Positions 1 through 9,659 are shown, counted from the stretch's first letter. The stretch: DNA of 34,383 nucleotides from Magnetovibrio sp. (GCA_002722175.1 PBKU01000059.1:1-34383); one strand, 5' to 3'. The notes: generated from the sequence alone by a model not told the origin. Numbers and translations: made by a program.

Positions 1-1
1 A

Positions 2-1436
2 GCCGTGCACCTGGTGATCACAGAGATCAACGGAAAACCAGTCCCGGACAGCACACCGGTTAACCCGGAAGCACAAAACACCAGCGCGGGATTTAGACTT
101 GGTGACGTAGTCGAGTTGGTTTACCTGACGCCTCAGTCATCTATCACGCAAGTATCCGACTCTCCTCAAGTTAATAATTCTATTAAAAACCGTAACACAG
201 ATACAACTCCCTTGATAGGAAAGCATAGCGGCTTAGAGATTAATAAAAGCAATCATGACACTAAAAGACCTTTTTTCAATATTTCCCTAAACACTTTAAG
301 TTTTTCAAATATCGCCTCATCAGCGGTTAATAGCCTTAGTGCAAAAACGGCACTAAGATTTCTTAAAGGGCAAGCAGCTCTCTTTGCTAAAAAAAAGAAG
401 CCTGTAATGGCTACTCCACCTCTCCCTCTCTCCAAACAACTGCTCTATAATCGTTATGCACTAACATTAGTTCCAGGACAAAGACTCCAAGCTCAAATTA
501 TTAAAATCAAAACACCTGGCAATAAACAACAAAGTACAGACGAAAAACTTTTACACACTGCCACCATTGGCAAAAGCATTACCGGGAGAGTTGTTGTAGA
601 GACCAATGGACAGATTAAAGTTGTAGGAACCGAAGTTGGTGACTTTTTATATCTGACTCAGCGTAGCGCGCCTTCTGACGCCACCATCACCCTTGCAGTT
701 TTAGATGAATATAACGGGCGTGTCTCTAAAGCCATTCCAAGCATCAGTGACCTTGACCCTAATCGGTTAAATACCTGGCCTGCACTAACTGCTGCTATTG
801 ACGCACTTGAAACTGCATACCCAAATACATACCAACAGTTAGTTAGAGCGACGATGCCCCAGTTTAATTCACATCTCCTAAAGAACATGCTTATTGTCAT
901 CGGTGCTCTGAAAGTAGGTAATATCCAGAATTGGATGGGAGATGCTCCAATTCGAGTCCTCGAACAACTTAATCCAGTATTGTTATCCCAAATCCGGGAC
1001 GATTTTTCGAGGCTAGCAGGTGAGAGTGAAGATCAATTGTCTAATGATTGGCGCACCTACTTTTCCCCCTTCCTTCAAGAGAACGGTATAGGCCTACTTC
1101 GTCTTTTAATGCGTAATTTTGAAGATGATGAAAATAGTAACAACAAAAGAAATATTAAGAAAACTAGCCCCAGGTTTATTGTCGATATCCATCTCTCAAA
1201 TCTTGGTCGCATCCAACTCGATGGACTAGTAAAATCTCGACAAAAAAAAAATAGAGCTGATAATCCGCTCAGATCAGCTTATAGAAAAAAGAGTTCAAAC
1301 AAAAATTCAGGAAATTTTTTCTGAAGCAGAAGAAATTGTCGGCTTTAGTGGTTCAGTATCCTTTAGGTCCCGGCCAGCTAACTTTTTTGATGCCATGATC
1401 ACTAAAAAAGACCAATCACAAGACCTTAATGTATAA
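2..1436 (+). CDS. FliK-like flagellar hook-length control protein, 5'-partial, frame broken at an A10 run
   Basis: The reading frame is open from the window edge; a GTG at 5 is possible but has no visible ribosome binding site, so the true start is probably upstream. The middle is low-complexity and polar, as in hook-length control proteins. The C-terminal part, from about base 1170, reads RFIVDIHLSNLGRIQLDG, which resembles the FliK C-terminal domain. The uninterrupted frame stops at TGA 1322-1324 after a meaningless tail. Dropping one A from the run of ten at 1242-1251 joins it to a frame that continues as IELIIRSDQLIEKRVQTKI and then GFSGSVSFRSRPANFFDAMI, ending at TAA 1434-1436, which completes the domain. 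FliJ and FliI genes lie next door in convergent orientation, which supports a flagellar role. The family call is by resemblance and context. The break could be an assembly indel, a real mutation, or a slippage site. Confidence 0.55.
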
Positions 1437-1471
1437 ATCTTATTTTGGCTATCTACATGTTTTAGAAGTAA

Positions 1472-1891
1472 TCACTGTTTTTTTATGTAGCTAAGAATAC
1501 CAACTTCGTCCAATCGTGTCTGCTCCAAGTGCTCTATTCTGCGCTTTTCTTCGCTATCCCGGTTTTCTTGGGCGATCTCGTATTTCTTTGCTTCCAAATA
1601 TATCAGACGCAGTTCTTCCCGAACCTCTTCGATTCGCAGTGCCCTATCTTCTATTTCTTTAGAGATTGCTCTCTTACGACCTATAACAGCTTCAGTATAG
1701 TTACCAAAAGTCAAACCACCTTCCGTTGGTTTTTCTGCAGTTATCTGCTTTTCTCTATCTTGTTGATCAACCAATTCAACTAGCTCTTCGCGCAGTGCTT
1801 CAACCTCTTCTTCAAGCAAGCGTAATTTACGAAAAGTTTGATCAATCTGCCATTTGCTTATTCTAATTAGAACTTTTAGCTCTTTTGTCAT
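1472..1891 (-). CDS. fliJ: FliJ-like flagellar export protein
   Basis: The 139-residue product is highly charged and almost entirely predicted coiled coil (for example LRLLEEEVEALREELVELV near residues 23-41), with no membrane segment. Its length and character fit FliJ, the soluble stalk-like component that links the FliI ATPase ring to the FlhA export gate of the flagellar type III apparatus. It lies three bases downstream of fliI on the same strand, the usual fliI-fliJ order, so the two are probably cotranscribed. FliJ sequences diverge widely, so the call rests on position, length and coiled-coil character rather than a signature motif. Confidence 0.8.
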   Translation of the reverse strand: MTKELKVLIRISKWQIDQTFRKLRLLEEEVEALREELVELVDQQDREKQITAEKPTEGGLTFGNYTEAVIGRKRAISKEIEDRALRIEEVREELRLIYLEAKKYEIAQENRDSEEKRRIEHLEQTRLDEVGILSYIKKQ

Positions 1892-1894
1892 TTG

Positions 1895-3325
1895 CTAATC
1901 TGAACCACCAGTCAGCTTTTCATCGGAACGGTCGACTTCTATCAATTCTGCTTTACTTTTGAAACCTAACATCTGATACAACTCTTTATAGCCTTCTTCT
2001 AGATCACACCTTTCTTCAACTGATTGTGCCAAAAATCCTTCAATCATTGGATAGTAATGAATCGCTTCGTCAACTGCCACATCAGTTCCTCCCCTATACG
2101 CTCCAAGCCGAATTAGTTCGGCCATATCCTCATACGTAGCAAGAAGTTTACGCGCCTTATTGATTACGTCGTTCTCTTCTGCTCGATTGCAATTAGGCAT
2201 TGTTCGGGACACACTTTTTAGGATATTAATAGCGGGAAATCGCCCTCGTTCTGCAATTTGTCTATCCAAAACGACATGGCCATCCAGGATGCCACGAACC
2301 GCATCAGCAACAGGCTCATTGTGATCATCTCCTTCAACGAGAACCGTAAAGAGGCCTGTGATATCACCCTGGCTTTTTGACCCGGGTCCAGCGCGTTCTA
2401 AAAGCTTTGGTAATTCTGCAAAGACAGATGGTGTGTAGCCCTTAGAGGCAGGTGGTTCACCAGTACTTAAACCAATTTCTCGTTGCGCCATCGCAAATCG
2501 CGTCACGCTATCCATTAAACAAAGTACATTCTTTCCTTGATCTCTAAAATACTCCGCAACTGACATGGTTACATAGGCTGCTTGCCTGCGGGTCAAAGCT
2601 GGTTCATCTGATGTAGCAACAATAATGACACTTCGCTTTAACCCCTCCTTACCAAGTGTATCCTCTAAAAATTCTCTCGCCTCACGCCCACGTTCACCTA
2701 TTAATCCAACGACATTAACCTCGGCATCAGTATTACGCGCCATCATTGAAAGAAGTGCCGATTTACCAACTCCTGACCCCGAAAAAATTCCCATTCGTTG
2801 ACCTCGGCAACAAGTTAAGAACGCATTCATGGCCCGCACCCCAAGATCAACTTTCCCGCCCACCCTTCGTCTATCATGGGCTGCAGGGGGAACATTGTGT
2901 ATAGGATACCTATATTCACCTTTGGGCAAAGGTCCTTTATCATCGGCAGGACCCGCAAATGCATTAATTACTCGGCCAAGCCATTCTTCTGTAGGATAAA
3001 TTGATGGGTCAGTTTCCGCTAATTCAGCTCTACATCCCATACCAACACCATCTAAGGAGCCAAAAGGCAAAACAAGAGCGTGCCCTGAACGAAATCCAAC
3101 TACTTCCGCCTGCACCTCCTGGTTATGACGCCCATGGATTCGCACAAGATCGCCGACTGATAAGCCTCTCTGGAGGCCAGTAATCTCCACCAACATGCCA
3201 ACAATTTCAGCAACGTGTCCATATATTGACAACTCTGACAAGTGGTTAATATCACCTGCTATGTTGTTGTAATTCCTTATCAAAGTAGCCCCCTTAGCAA
3301 AAATTAATAATGTATTTTTTATCAA
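1895..3325 (-). CDS. fliI: Flagellum-specific ATPase FliI
   Basis: The 476-residue product is the hexameric ATPase that powers or primes export of rod, hook and filament subunits at the cytoplasmic face of the flagellar basal body. The N-terminal beta-barrel domain is followed by a Walker A loop GIFSGSGVGKSALL (about residues 179-192), a Walker B segment VLCLMDSVTRFA, and the FliI/type III ATPase stretch LSTGEPPASKGYTPSVFAEL. The length is a little over the usual 440-460 because of a short N-terminal extension; an internal start cannot be ruled out. It heads a minus-strand fliI-fliJ unit and is divergent from ctrA, so the 122-base gap probably holds promoters for both. In many alphaproteobacteria flagellar genes are CtrA targets, but no clean CtrA box was found in this gap. 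Confidence 0.96.
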   Translation of the reverse strand: MIKNTLLIFAKGATLIRNYNNIAGDINHLSELSIYGHVAEIVGMLVEITGLQRGLSVGDLVRIHGRHNQEVQAEVVGFRSGHALVLPFGSLDGVGMGCRAELAETDPSIYPTEEWLGRVINAFAGPADDKGPLPKGEYRYPIHNVPPAAHDRRRVGGKVDLGVRAMNAFLTCCRGQRMGIFSGSGVGKSALLSMMARNTDAEVNVVGLIGERGREAREFLEDTLGKEGLKRSVIIVATSDEPALTRRQAAYVTMSVAEYFRDQGKNVLCLMDSVTRFAMAQREIGLSTGEPPASKGYTPSVFAELPKLLERAGPGSKSQGDITGLFTVLVEGDDHNEPVADAVRGILDGHVVLDRQIAERGRFPAINILKSVSRTMPNCNRAEENDVINKARKLLATYEDMAELIRLGAYRGGTDVAVDEAIHYYPMIEGFLAQSVEERCDLEEGYKELYQMLGFKSKAELIEVDRSDEKLTGGSD

Positions 3326-3447
3326 TCCCCTTGATTAATATGCTCTAACACTCTTTACGAGTGGTTAAAGGGTTTTTGTAAATATTTTGATATGTTAACA
3401 TGAATCCTATAATAGATTCGCAGTCGAATATATCCTGGAGGTTTATT

Positions 3448-4146
3448 ATGCGTGTCCTTCTGGTGGAAGATGACCCGTCAACACAGAAAAGTATACAGAT
3501 GATGCTCGAATCAGCCGGAATGGTTGTCGATGCAACAGACCTTGGTGAAGACGGGTTGGAAATCGGTAAACTTTATGAATATGATATTATGATCCTCGAC
3601 TTAATGCTCCCTGACATAGACGGTCTGGAAGTCTTAAGGCGACTTCGCGATTCGCGAGTTGAGACCCCTGTCCTTATTTTGTCTGGGCTGACAGAATCAG
3701 AAAACAAAATAAAAGGACTCGGAATAGGAGCAGACGATTATCTGACCAAGCCATTTGATAAAAGGGAGCTCTTAGCAAGAATCCAGGCTATCATTCGACG
3801 CTCAGCCGGCCATGCACAATCGATCATTACGACCGGTAAGCTTTCAGTTAATTTGGATGCACACACTGTAGAAGTTGACTCTCACCCCATACATTTAACA
3901 GGTAAAGAGTATGGTATATTGGAGCTGCTCAGCCTGCGAAAAGGAACCACGTTAACTAAAGAGATGTTCTTGAATCATTTGTATGGAGGGATGGATGAAC
4001 CGGAACTAAAGATAATAGATGTGTTCATCTGTAAACTGAGAAAAAAACTAGCTGACGCAACTGATGGTGAACACTATATTGAAACTGTTTGGGGTCGTGG
4101 CTATGTTTTACGTGATCCAGAAGGCGTTCAGAGCGCAGCCAGCTAA
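3448..4146 (+). CDS. ctrA: Cell-cycle response regulator CtrA
   Basis: The 232-residue OmpR/PhoB-type response regulator has an N-terminal receiver domain ([11 protein letters not shown] at the start, phospho-acceptor Asp51 in MILDLMLPD, Lys in the TKPFDKRE motif) and a C-terminal winged helix ([26 protein letters not shown]). Length and phospho-acceptor position match Caulobacter CtrA, which controls cell-cycle, division and flagellar genes. The start at 3448 is preferred over an upstream ATG at 3400 because it has a CTGGAGG ribosome binding site seven bases upstream and begins exactly at the conserved receiver strand. The protein ends in SAAS, close to the AA end that serves as a ClpXP signal in Caulobacter CtrA, though not identical. 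It is divergent from fliI and convergent with chpT, its phosphotransferase. Confidence 0.95.
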   Translation: MRVLLVEDDPSTQKSIQMMLESAGMVVDATDLGEDGLEIGKLYEYDIMILDLMLPDIDGLEVLRRLRDSRVETPVLILSGLTESENKIKGLGIGADDYLTKPFDKRELLARIQAIIRRSAGHAQSIITTGKLSVNLDAHTVEVDSHPIHLTGKEYGILELLSLRKGTTLTKEMFLNHLYGGMDEPELKIIDVFICKLRKKLADATDGEHYIETVWGRGYVLRDPEGVQSAAS

Positions 4147-4363
4147 GTTGTTCCAACAGGGCAACCTGGGATCACCGCCATTTCTCGGTGAGCTCCTTTG
4201 TAGTCCTCTTGCAAGAGAAAAGTAGATCATAAGATCAATTTGCAAAACTAATAGGTCCGCGGAAGATTTTTGTAGGTATATCTCGTATAGAACCGCACAA
4301 TTTATAGGTATCCTACTCAAATAGCTTTCACCAACCTCAATTGAGGTAACATCTTTGGTAATT
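4147..4363. other. ctrA-chpT convergent intergenic region
   Basis: This 217-base gap between converging genes holds no convincing gene. A short hairpin (CACCG and CGGTG, 8-base loop, around 4174-4191) follows ctrA but lacks a clear T tract, so a terminator call is weak. Confidence 0.4.
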
Positions 4364-4999
4364 TCATAATCTATAAGGAACTAATGCTGCTAACTTTACA
4401 ATATCAGCTTCTTGCTGATACTCTATCCTCTGATTTAGGCTGTCCGCAATTAACGCTACAAGGTACCCGTTGACAGTCCTTGCTGTCAGCTGTGGTATCT
4501 CCAACCCCCCAGAAATCGCTTTACTAACTTCTTCCCTCAACAGAGCGTCCTTGCCTTCAGCAGCGATCGCTACTCCAACACCACTTTCTACAGCTGCAAT
4601 ATTAACGTGAAGGCTGCCACCCCGTGGCAAGCATTCGGCACCAACAAGACATAGATTTAAAAGCAATTTTGCGCCCTCCGCACGTGCCTCACTGGCCCCT
4701 GGAGCACTGTCGGGCCAAAATAAAGTAACATTGCTATCGCTCATTAAACCTCCCACTACACGTCCAATTGAAGGAATATCAAATCCCTCTGTGCCGCCAA
4801 GTCCAAAAGCCGCCCGAAAAAACATGAGTCTTCGCGTTACCTCGCCACTACTTTTTTCCGTCATCTTGAAAGCATCACCTGATACATCATGTGTTTCCGC
4901 TATTAATTCAAGGCCGGCATTAACAGCCCCGGCTGCTCCCACAAGATCATGACATAGGCGAGAACATAATAGTTGTGCAACTCTCAAATCACATTTCAT
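4364..4999 (-). CDS. chpT: Histidine phosphotransferase ChpT
   Basis: The product (211 residues from the preferred start) shuttles phosphate from the hybrid kinase CckA to CtrA and CpdR. The N-terminal helix LLCSRLCHDLVGAAGAVNAG carries the conserved phospho-accepting histidine in the CHDLVG context typical of ChpT; the rest resembles a degenerate kinase ATPase-like domain, as the family has. The ATG at 4999 is preferred to the TTG at 5023: it has GGGGAT eight bases upstream and places the conserved helix close to the N terminus. The gene is tail-to-tail with ctrA, so two successive members of one phosphorelay lie together. Upstream is the start region of the formate dehydrogenase operon on the other strand. 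Confidence 0.9.
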   Translation of the reverse strand: MKCDLRVAQLLCSRLCHDLVGAAGAVNAGLELIAETHDVSGDAFKMTEKSSGEVTRRLMFFRAAFGLGGTEGFDIPSIGRVVGGLMSDSNVTLFWPDSAPGASEARAEGAKLLLNLCLVGAECLPRGGSLHVNIAAVESGVGVAIAAEGKDALLREEVSKAISGGLEIPQLTARTVNGYLVALIADSLNQRIEYQQEADIVKLAALVPYRL

Positions 5000-5106
5000 C
5001 GTCTTATCCCCATTTAAGTGCAAAGTCCTTTTCTTACGGAAAAAATATCAATATTTATTAGAAATCGCTTTAAAAAAGCTATACATTTTATTTCATTGAA
5101 AACAAT

Positions 5107-5160
5107 AGTTCGAGATATTGGCATGACTGCCAAAATACTTGAAATTCTGGCCCTCGAACT
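5107..5160 (+). promoter_or_regulatory. Nested inverted repeats upstream of fdhBA
   Basis: TTGGCA-TGAC-TGCCAA (5118-5133) is a perfect 6-bp palindrome with a 4-base spacer. It is enclosed by a perfect 8-bp pair, AGTTCGAG (5107-5114) and CTCGAACT (5153-5160). The element ends 66 bases before the fdhB start and lies between chpT and fdhB, which are divergent. It could be an operator (LysR-type or dimeric regulator) or a hairpin in the fdhB leader. The regulator is unknown. Confidence 0.5.
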
Positions 5161-5226
5161 TTACTAATGCAAATTATAATTCACGAAACCAACAGAAGTA
5201 TTTGCTTTGAAGCGATTTGGTAGCTT

Positions 5227-6891
5227 ATGAAAATAATATCCTCCAACAAAAAAAGAAAAAAAGCATCGTCCTTTTCCCCAAAAGGGCGACAACCTGACGA
5301 CACAGCAGTCCAAACAATCCAATCTATTATTGGCAGAGAATCACGGAAACGAGAATTCCTTATAGAAAACCTACATAGAATTCAAGACGCTTTTGGCTTC
5401 ATATCAACAACCCACTTAGCTGCACTCGCGTTGGAGATGGGTTTATCTCAATCTGAAGTATATGAAGTAGCAACCTTCTACCACCATTTTGATGTGATGG
5501 ATGAAAACGCGGATCCGCCTCCGGAACTTACCGTACGAATCTGTGTTGGGATAACATGTGAAATGAAAGGCGCTAAAATGCTTCTCAGGACCTTACCCAC
5601 TATGCTTGGAAAGAATACCAGGGTGCTTTCAGCCCCTTGTGTTGGTGCGTGCGATCGGGCACCGGTTGCTGTTGTCAAACGAAGGCAAGTTTTCCAGGCA
5701 GATAAACATTCAATTTTAAAAGCTGTAAAAAATAATTTAACCGAGCCCGAAATTCCAAATTACCCTAACTTGGAGACATATCGTAAACGCGGCGGATACC
5801 AAGCTTTTTTGGCTTGCATTAACGGTAAGCGGAGTCGGGAAAATATAATCGAAACCGTAGAAAACTCTGGACTTCGAGGTCTCGGAGGTGCTGGTTTTCC
5901 AACAGCACGAAAATGGACTTTCATGAAAAATGCACCTAAACCAAGGTTAGTTGCAATTAACGCAGATGAAGGTGAACCCGGAACATTTAAAGATCGAATG
6001 TGTATTGAAACTGATCCACACAGGTTCCTTGAAGGTGTGCTAATAACCTCCTGGGCAATTGAAGCCGATCGTGCATATATCTACCTGCGTGATGAATACC
6101 CACACTGTAGAGAAATTCTTACCCAAGAAATCAATGCACTAGAAGAAGGTGGCCTGCTTTCATATACCAAACTGCATCTTCGTAGGGGGGCCGGTGCCTA
6201 CATTTGTGGTGAAGAATCTGCAATGCTAGAGAGCATTGAAGGTAAGCGCGGTTTACCAAGAAACCGACCGCCTTTCCCAGCACAAGCTGGCCTTTGGGGA
6301 AATCCAACACTGATCAACAATGTGGAGACTATGTATTGGGTAACTGAAATAGTAAATCAAGGCGCTTATTGGTATAAGGATCAAGGGACGCCACATTATT
6401 ACTCGGTATCAGGGAGAGTAAAACGCCCTGGAGTTGTCCTTGCCCCATCGGGCATTTCCGCCCGCCAACTTATTGACGATTATTGTGACGGCATGGAAGA
6501 TGGACATACATTTTTTGCATATTTACCAGGAGGCGCATCAGGTGGAGTGCTTCCTGCAAAGTTAGCGGACGTACCACTAGACTTTGGATCACTTGATGAA
6601 TACGGATGCTTTATTGGATCGTCGGCAGTTGTTGTATTTTCTGAAAAAGATAATATAAAAAATATATGCAAAAATCTTCTGCATTTCTTTGAAGACGAAA
6701 GTTGCGGCCAATGTACGCCTTGCCGTGTAGGGTGTGAAAAAATGCTTGCAATGATGGAAGAACCGGAATGGAATGAATCTCTAATGATAGAATTGGCCGA
6801 CGTGATGAATGATGCATCAATATGTGGACTCGGACAGGCAGCTCCTAACCCAATTCGATCCGCTTTTCGATTCTTCCGAAAGGAACTGTAA
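5227..6891 (+). CDS. fdhB: NAD-dependent formate dehydrogenase beta subunit, NuoE-NuoF fusion (Fdh1B type)
   Basis: This 554-residue protein fuses two complex I-like modules that pass electrons from formate to NAD in the cytoplasm. Residues about 25-170 form a NuoE-like thioredoxin-fold domain with four [2Fe-2S] cysteines (C106, C111, C138, C142). The NuoF-like part has the FMN/NAD site (GLRGLGGAGFPTARKW near 215-230, NADEGEPGTFKDR, RRGAGAYICGEESAMLESI) and a C-terminal [4Fe-4S] site ESCGQCTPCR (C493, C496, C499) plus C533. The same fusion is known for Methylorubrum extorquens FDH1, a tungsten enzyme of similar size. The stop codon overlaps the fdhA start (TAATG), so the two are translationally coupled. 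The first 24 residues are Lys/Ser-rich and not conserved in the family; no good ribosome binding site is seen before the ATG at 5227. Confidence 0.93.
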   Translation: MKIISSNKKRKKASSFSPKGRQPDDTAVQTIQSIIGRESRKREFLIENLHRIQDAFGFISTTHLAALALEMGLSQSEVYEVATFYHHFDVMDENADPPPELTVRICVGITCEMKGAKMLLRTLPTMLGKNTRVLSAPCVGACDRAPVAVVKRRQVFQADKHSILKAVKNNLTEPEIPNYPNLETYRKRGGYQAFLACINGKRSRENIIETVENSGLRGLGGAGFPTARKWTFMKNAPKPRLVAINADEGEPGTFKDRMCIETDPHRFLEGVLITSWAIEADRAYIYLRDEYPHCREILTQEINALEEGGLLSYTKLHLRRGAGAYICGEESAMLESIEGKRGLPRNRPPFPAQAGLWGNPTLINNVETMYWVTEIVNQGAYWYKDQGTPHYYSVSGRVKRPGVVLAPSGISARQLIDDYCDGMEDGHTFFAYLPGGASGGVLPAKLADVPLDFGSLDEYGCFIGSSAVVVFSEKDNIKNICKNLLHFFEDESCGQCTPCRVGCEKMLAMMEEPEWNESLMIELADVMNDASICGLGQAAPNPIRSAFRFFRKEL

Positions 6892-9659
6892 TGTCCGGTC
6901 AAATAAAGTTCACGCTTGATGGTAAAGAAGTGACGGCAGAGAGTACTGATACTATCTGGGAAGTTGCGAAACGTGAAGGACATACTATTCCTCACCTTTG
7001 CTATCTTCCAAAGCCAGGGTATCGTGTGGACGGGAATTGTCGTGTTTGCATGGTTGAAATTGAAGGTGAACGCACGTTAGCCCCCTCGTGTAGAAGAAAT
7101 CCAGAATCCGGGATGAAGGTTGTCACTAACAACACCAGGGCAAAACGCGCTAGAAAAATGATCTTAGAGCTCTTAGTCGCGGACCAACCCAAAAAAGAAC
7201 TAGCCCACGATCCAGATTCGTTATTTTGGCAGTGGGCTGATAAACTAGGTGTTGAAAATAGTCGTTTTGTTCCACGAAAACCACCGACTCCAGATTGCAC
7301 GCATCCAGCAATGTCCGTAAATCTTGACGCATGCATCCATTGTAACCTATGCGTCCGGGCATGCCGTGAAGTTCAGGTCAATGATGTAATTGGGATGGCT
7401 GGGCGTGGGGTCAAATCTTCTATCGTCTTTGATATGGGTGACGCTATGGGCAACAGCTCTTGCGTTGGCTGTGGGGAATGTGTCCAAGCATGCCCTACGG
7501 GTGCCCTCATGCCAACATCAAGACTAGATAAAAAGCAAGTTTTTCTGGGTAAGGCAGATAATTCAGTAGATACTCTATGTCCGTTCTGCGGTGTTGGCTG
7601 CCAAGTCACATACCACGTGAAAGATAATAAAATTGTTGAAGCTGAAGGACGAAATGGACCTGCCAATTTAAACCGGCTATGCGTTAAAGGCCGCTTTGGG
7701 TATGACTACATACACCACCCACATCGGCTTACCAAACCCTTGATTCGTAAAGCTGGAGTTGAAAAACTATCGGCAGACATAGTCGATCCTAATAACCCGT
7801 GGACACATTTTCGGGAGGCAAGCTGGGAAGAAGCTTTGGATCAGGCTGCAGAGGGGTTCAAAAGAATTCTTTCCCGCGACGGAAGTGATGCCTTGTCTGG
7901 TTTTGGTTCAGCAAAAGGTTCCAATGAAGAAGCTTTTTTAGTCCAAAAATTAGTTAGGCAGGCATTTGGCACAAATAACGTAGATCATTGCACGCGCCTT
8001 TGTCATGCTAGTTCTGTCGCAGCGCTGATGGAAGGAATTAATTCTGGTGCTGTCACTGCTCCCTTCAATGCTGCCGGTGATGCCGATTGCATTATCGTCA
8101 TTGGCGCACGTCCTACTGAAAATCATCCTGTTGCTGCAACCTTTCTAAAAAATGCAAAGAAAAAAGGAGCTACATTAATAGTCTGTGATCCGCGACAGCA
8201 AGGACTAACCAGGCATTCAGACTATATGCTTCAATTCAAGTCAGGTCAGGATGTTGCCCTATTAAATGCAATCATCCATACAATTATTGAAGAAGACATG
8301 ATCGATAAGCAGTATGTTCAAGCTCACACCGAAAACTTTGACGCTGTGCGAAAAAACGTCAAAGATTTTTCGCCCGAAAATATGTCTAAAGTATGTGGTA
8401 TCCACCCGAAAATAATACGCGAGGTGGCTCGAATTTATGCAAAGGCTGAACGATCAATAATATTCTGGGGAATGGGCATCTCGCAGCATATTCACGGCAC
8501 AGACAATGCAAGATGCTTGATCACCCTTGCAACTATCACCGGCCATGTTGGTCGACCGGGCACCGGCCTTCATCCTCTCCGGGGTCAAAACAATGTACAG
8601 GGAGCATCCGATGCGGGTCTTATCCCCATGGTATATCCCGATTACAAATCTGTCGAATCAGAAGAAATCCGATTGATCTACGAAAAACGTTGGGACCGAA
8701 ATTTACCCAAAACCAAAGGACTGACGGTAGTAGAAATTGTCAACTCAATTATTTCTGGGGAAATTAAGGGGATGTACATAATGGGTGAAAATCCCGCAAT
8801 GTCTGACCCTGATACAAATCATGCGCGGAAAGCACTCGCAATGTTAGAGCATCTAGTAATACAAGATATTTTTCTCACCGAGAGTTGCTCTTTTGCAGAT
8901 ATAGTTCTGCCCGCATCAGCTTTCTTTGAAAAAGCCGGAACCTTTACAAATACCAACCGACAAGTCCAAATGGGGCGCCCAGTTACGGACCTTCCGGGAG
9001 ACGCGAAACAAGACTGGTGGATTATTCAGGAGCTAGCGAATAGGCTAGATCTGAATTGGAGCTACAATGGGCCGCAAGATGTATTTGCTGAAATGAAAGA
9101 AACTATGGACTCATTGGATAACATAACATGGGAGCGTCTCGAGGCTGAAGGCTGTGTAACATATCCATGCAAGGGATTAACGAGTTCTGGAGAGGATATA
9201 ATTTTTAGCGATGGTTTCCCAACTGCGTCCGGTCGCGCAAAATTAGTTCCGACAAGTTTAGTTCCCCCAGCGGAACTACCAGACGATGAATACCCTTTTA
9301 TCTTAACTACTGGAAGATTGTTAGAGCATTGGCATACGGGCTCTATGACTCGTCGTGCTGCCAACCTAGATGCTTTAGAGCCTGTTTCTTTCGCAAGCCT
9401 TAATCCTAGGCAGATGAGCGATCTAAATCTAACGCCTGGAGACACGGTTCGAATTTCAACTCGGCGTGGCAATATCAAAACCTCGATCCGAGCAGATCGT
9501 GAAATTCCTGCCGGTATGCTTTTCATACCATTCTGTTTTTCGGAAGCTGCCGCTAATATTCTAACAAACCCGCAACTTGACCCGATGGGGAAAATTCCCG
9601 AATTCAAGGTGTGTGCAGCTAAAGTCGAAAGAATGGCTGTAGAAAAACTAAATAGGTGA
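6891..9659 (+). CDS. fdhA: NAD-dependent formate dehydrogenase alpha subunit, Mo/W-bis-MGD catalytic
   Basis: The 922-residue catalytic subunit oxidises formate to CO2 in the cytoplasm and passes electrons to FdhB. In order: an N-terminal [2Fe-2S] ferredoxin domain (C37, C50, C53, C67); a two-cluster ferredoxin domain (CIHCNLCVRAC at 148-158, CVGCGECVQACP at 191-202); the proximal [4Fe-4S] site CPFCGVGC (230-237) with C264; then the molybdopterin domains. The active-site pair is Cys371-His372 (TRLCHASS), so cysteine replaces selenocysteine. The C-terminal pterin-binding domain starts near FILTTGRLLEHWHTGSMTR. The NuoG-type His-Cys3 cluster seen between the first two domains in many relatives is not visible; that stretch reads HDPDSLFWQWADKLG. 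There is no Tat signal. It follows fdhB with a one-base overlap. Confidence 0.95.
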   Translation: MSGQIKFTLDGKEVTAESTDTIWEVAKREGHTIPHLCYLPKPGYRVDGNCRVCMVEIEGERTLAPSCRRNPESGMKVVTNNTRAKRARKMILELLVADQPKKELAHDPDSLFWQWADKLGVENSRFVPRKPPTPDCTHPAMSVNLDACIHCNLCVRACREVQVNDVIGMAGRGVKSSIVFDMGDAMGNSSCVGCGECVQACPTGALMPTSRLDKKQVFLGKADNSVDTLCPFCGVGCQVTYHVKDNKIVEAEGRNGPANLNRLCVKGRFGYDYIHHPHRLTKPLIRKAGVEKLSADIVDPNNPWTHFREASWEEALDQAAEGFKRILSRDGSDALSGFGSAKGSNEEAFLVQKLVRQAFGTNNVDHCTRLCHASSVAALMEGINSGAVTAPFNAAGDADCIIVIGARPTENHPVAATFLKNAKKKGATLIVCDPRQQGLTRHSDYMLQFKSGQDVALLNAIIHTIIEEDMIDKQYVQAHTENFDAVRKNVKDFSPENMSKVCGIHPKIIREVARIYAKAERSIIFWGMGISQHIHGTDNARCLITLATITGHVGRPGTGLHPLRGQNNVQGASDAGLIPMVYPDYKSVESEEIRLIYEKRWDRNLPKTKGLTVVEIVNSIISGEIKGMYIMGENPAMSDPDTNHARKALAMLEHLVIQDIFLTESCSFADIVLPASAFFEKAGTFTNTNRQVQMGRPVTDLPGDAKQDWWIIQELANRLDLNWSYNGPQDVFAEMKETMDSLDNITWERLEAEGCVTYPCKGLTSSGEDIIFSDGFPTASGRAKLVPTSLVPPAELPDDEYPFILTTGRLLEHWHTGSMTRRAANLDALEPVSFASLNPRQMSDLNLTPGDTVRISTRRGNIKTSIRADREIPAGMLFIPFCFSEAAANILTNPQLDPMGKIPEFKVCAAKVERMAVEKLNR

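Noticed and set aside
3335-3400. CtrA box (TTAA-N7-TTAA) between fliI and ctrA
   Set aside because: TTAATATGCTCTAAC is near but the second half-site is off by one base in spacing or sequence; not strong enough to call.
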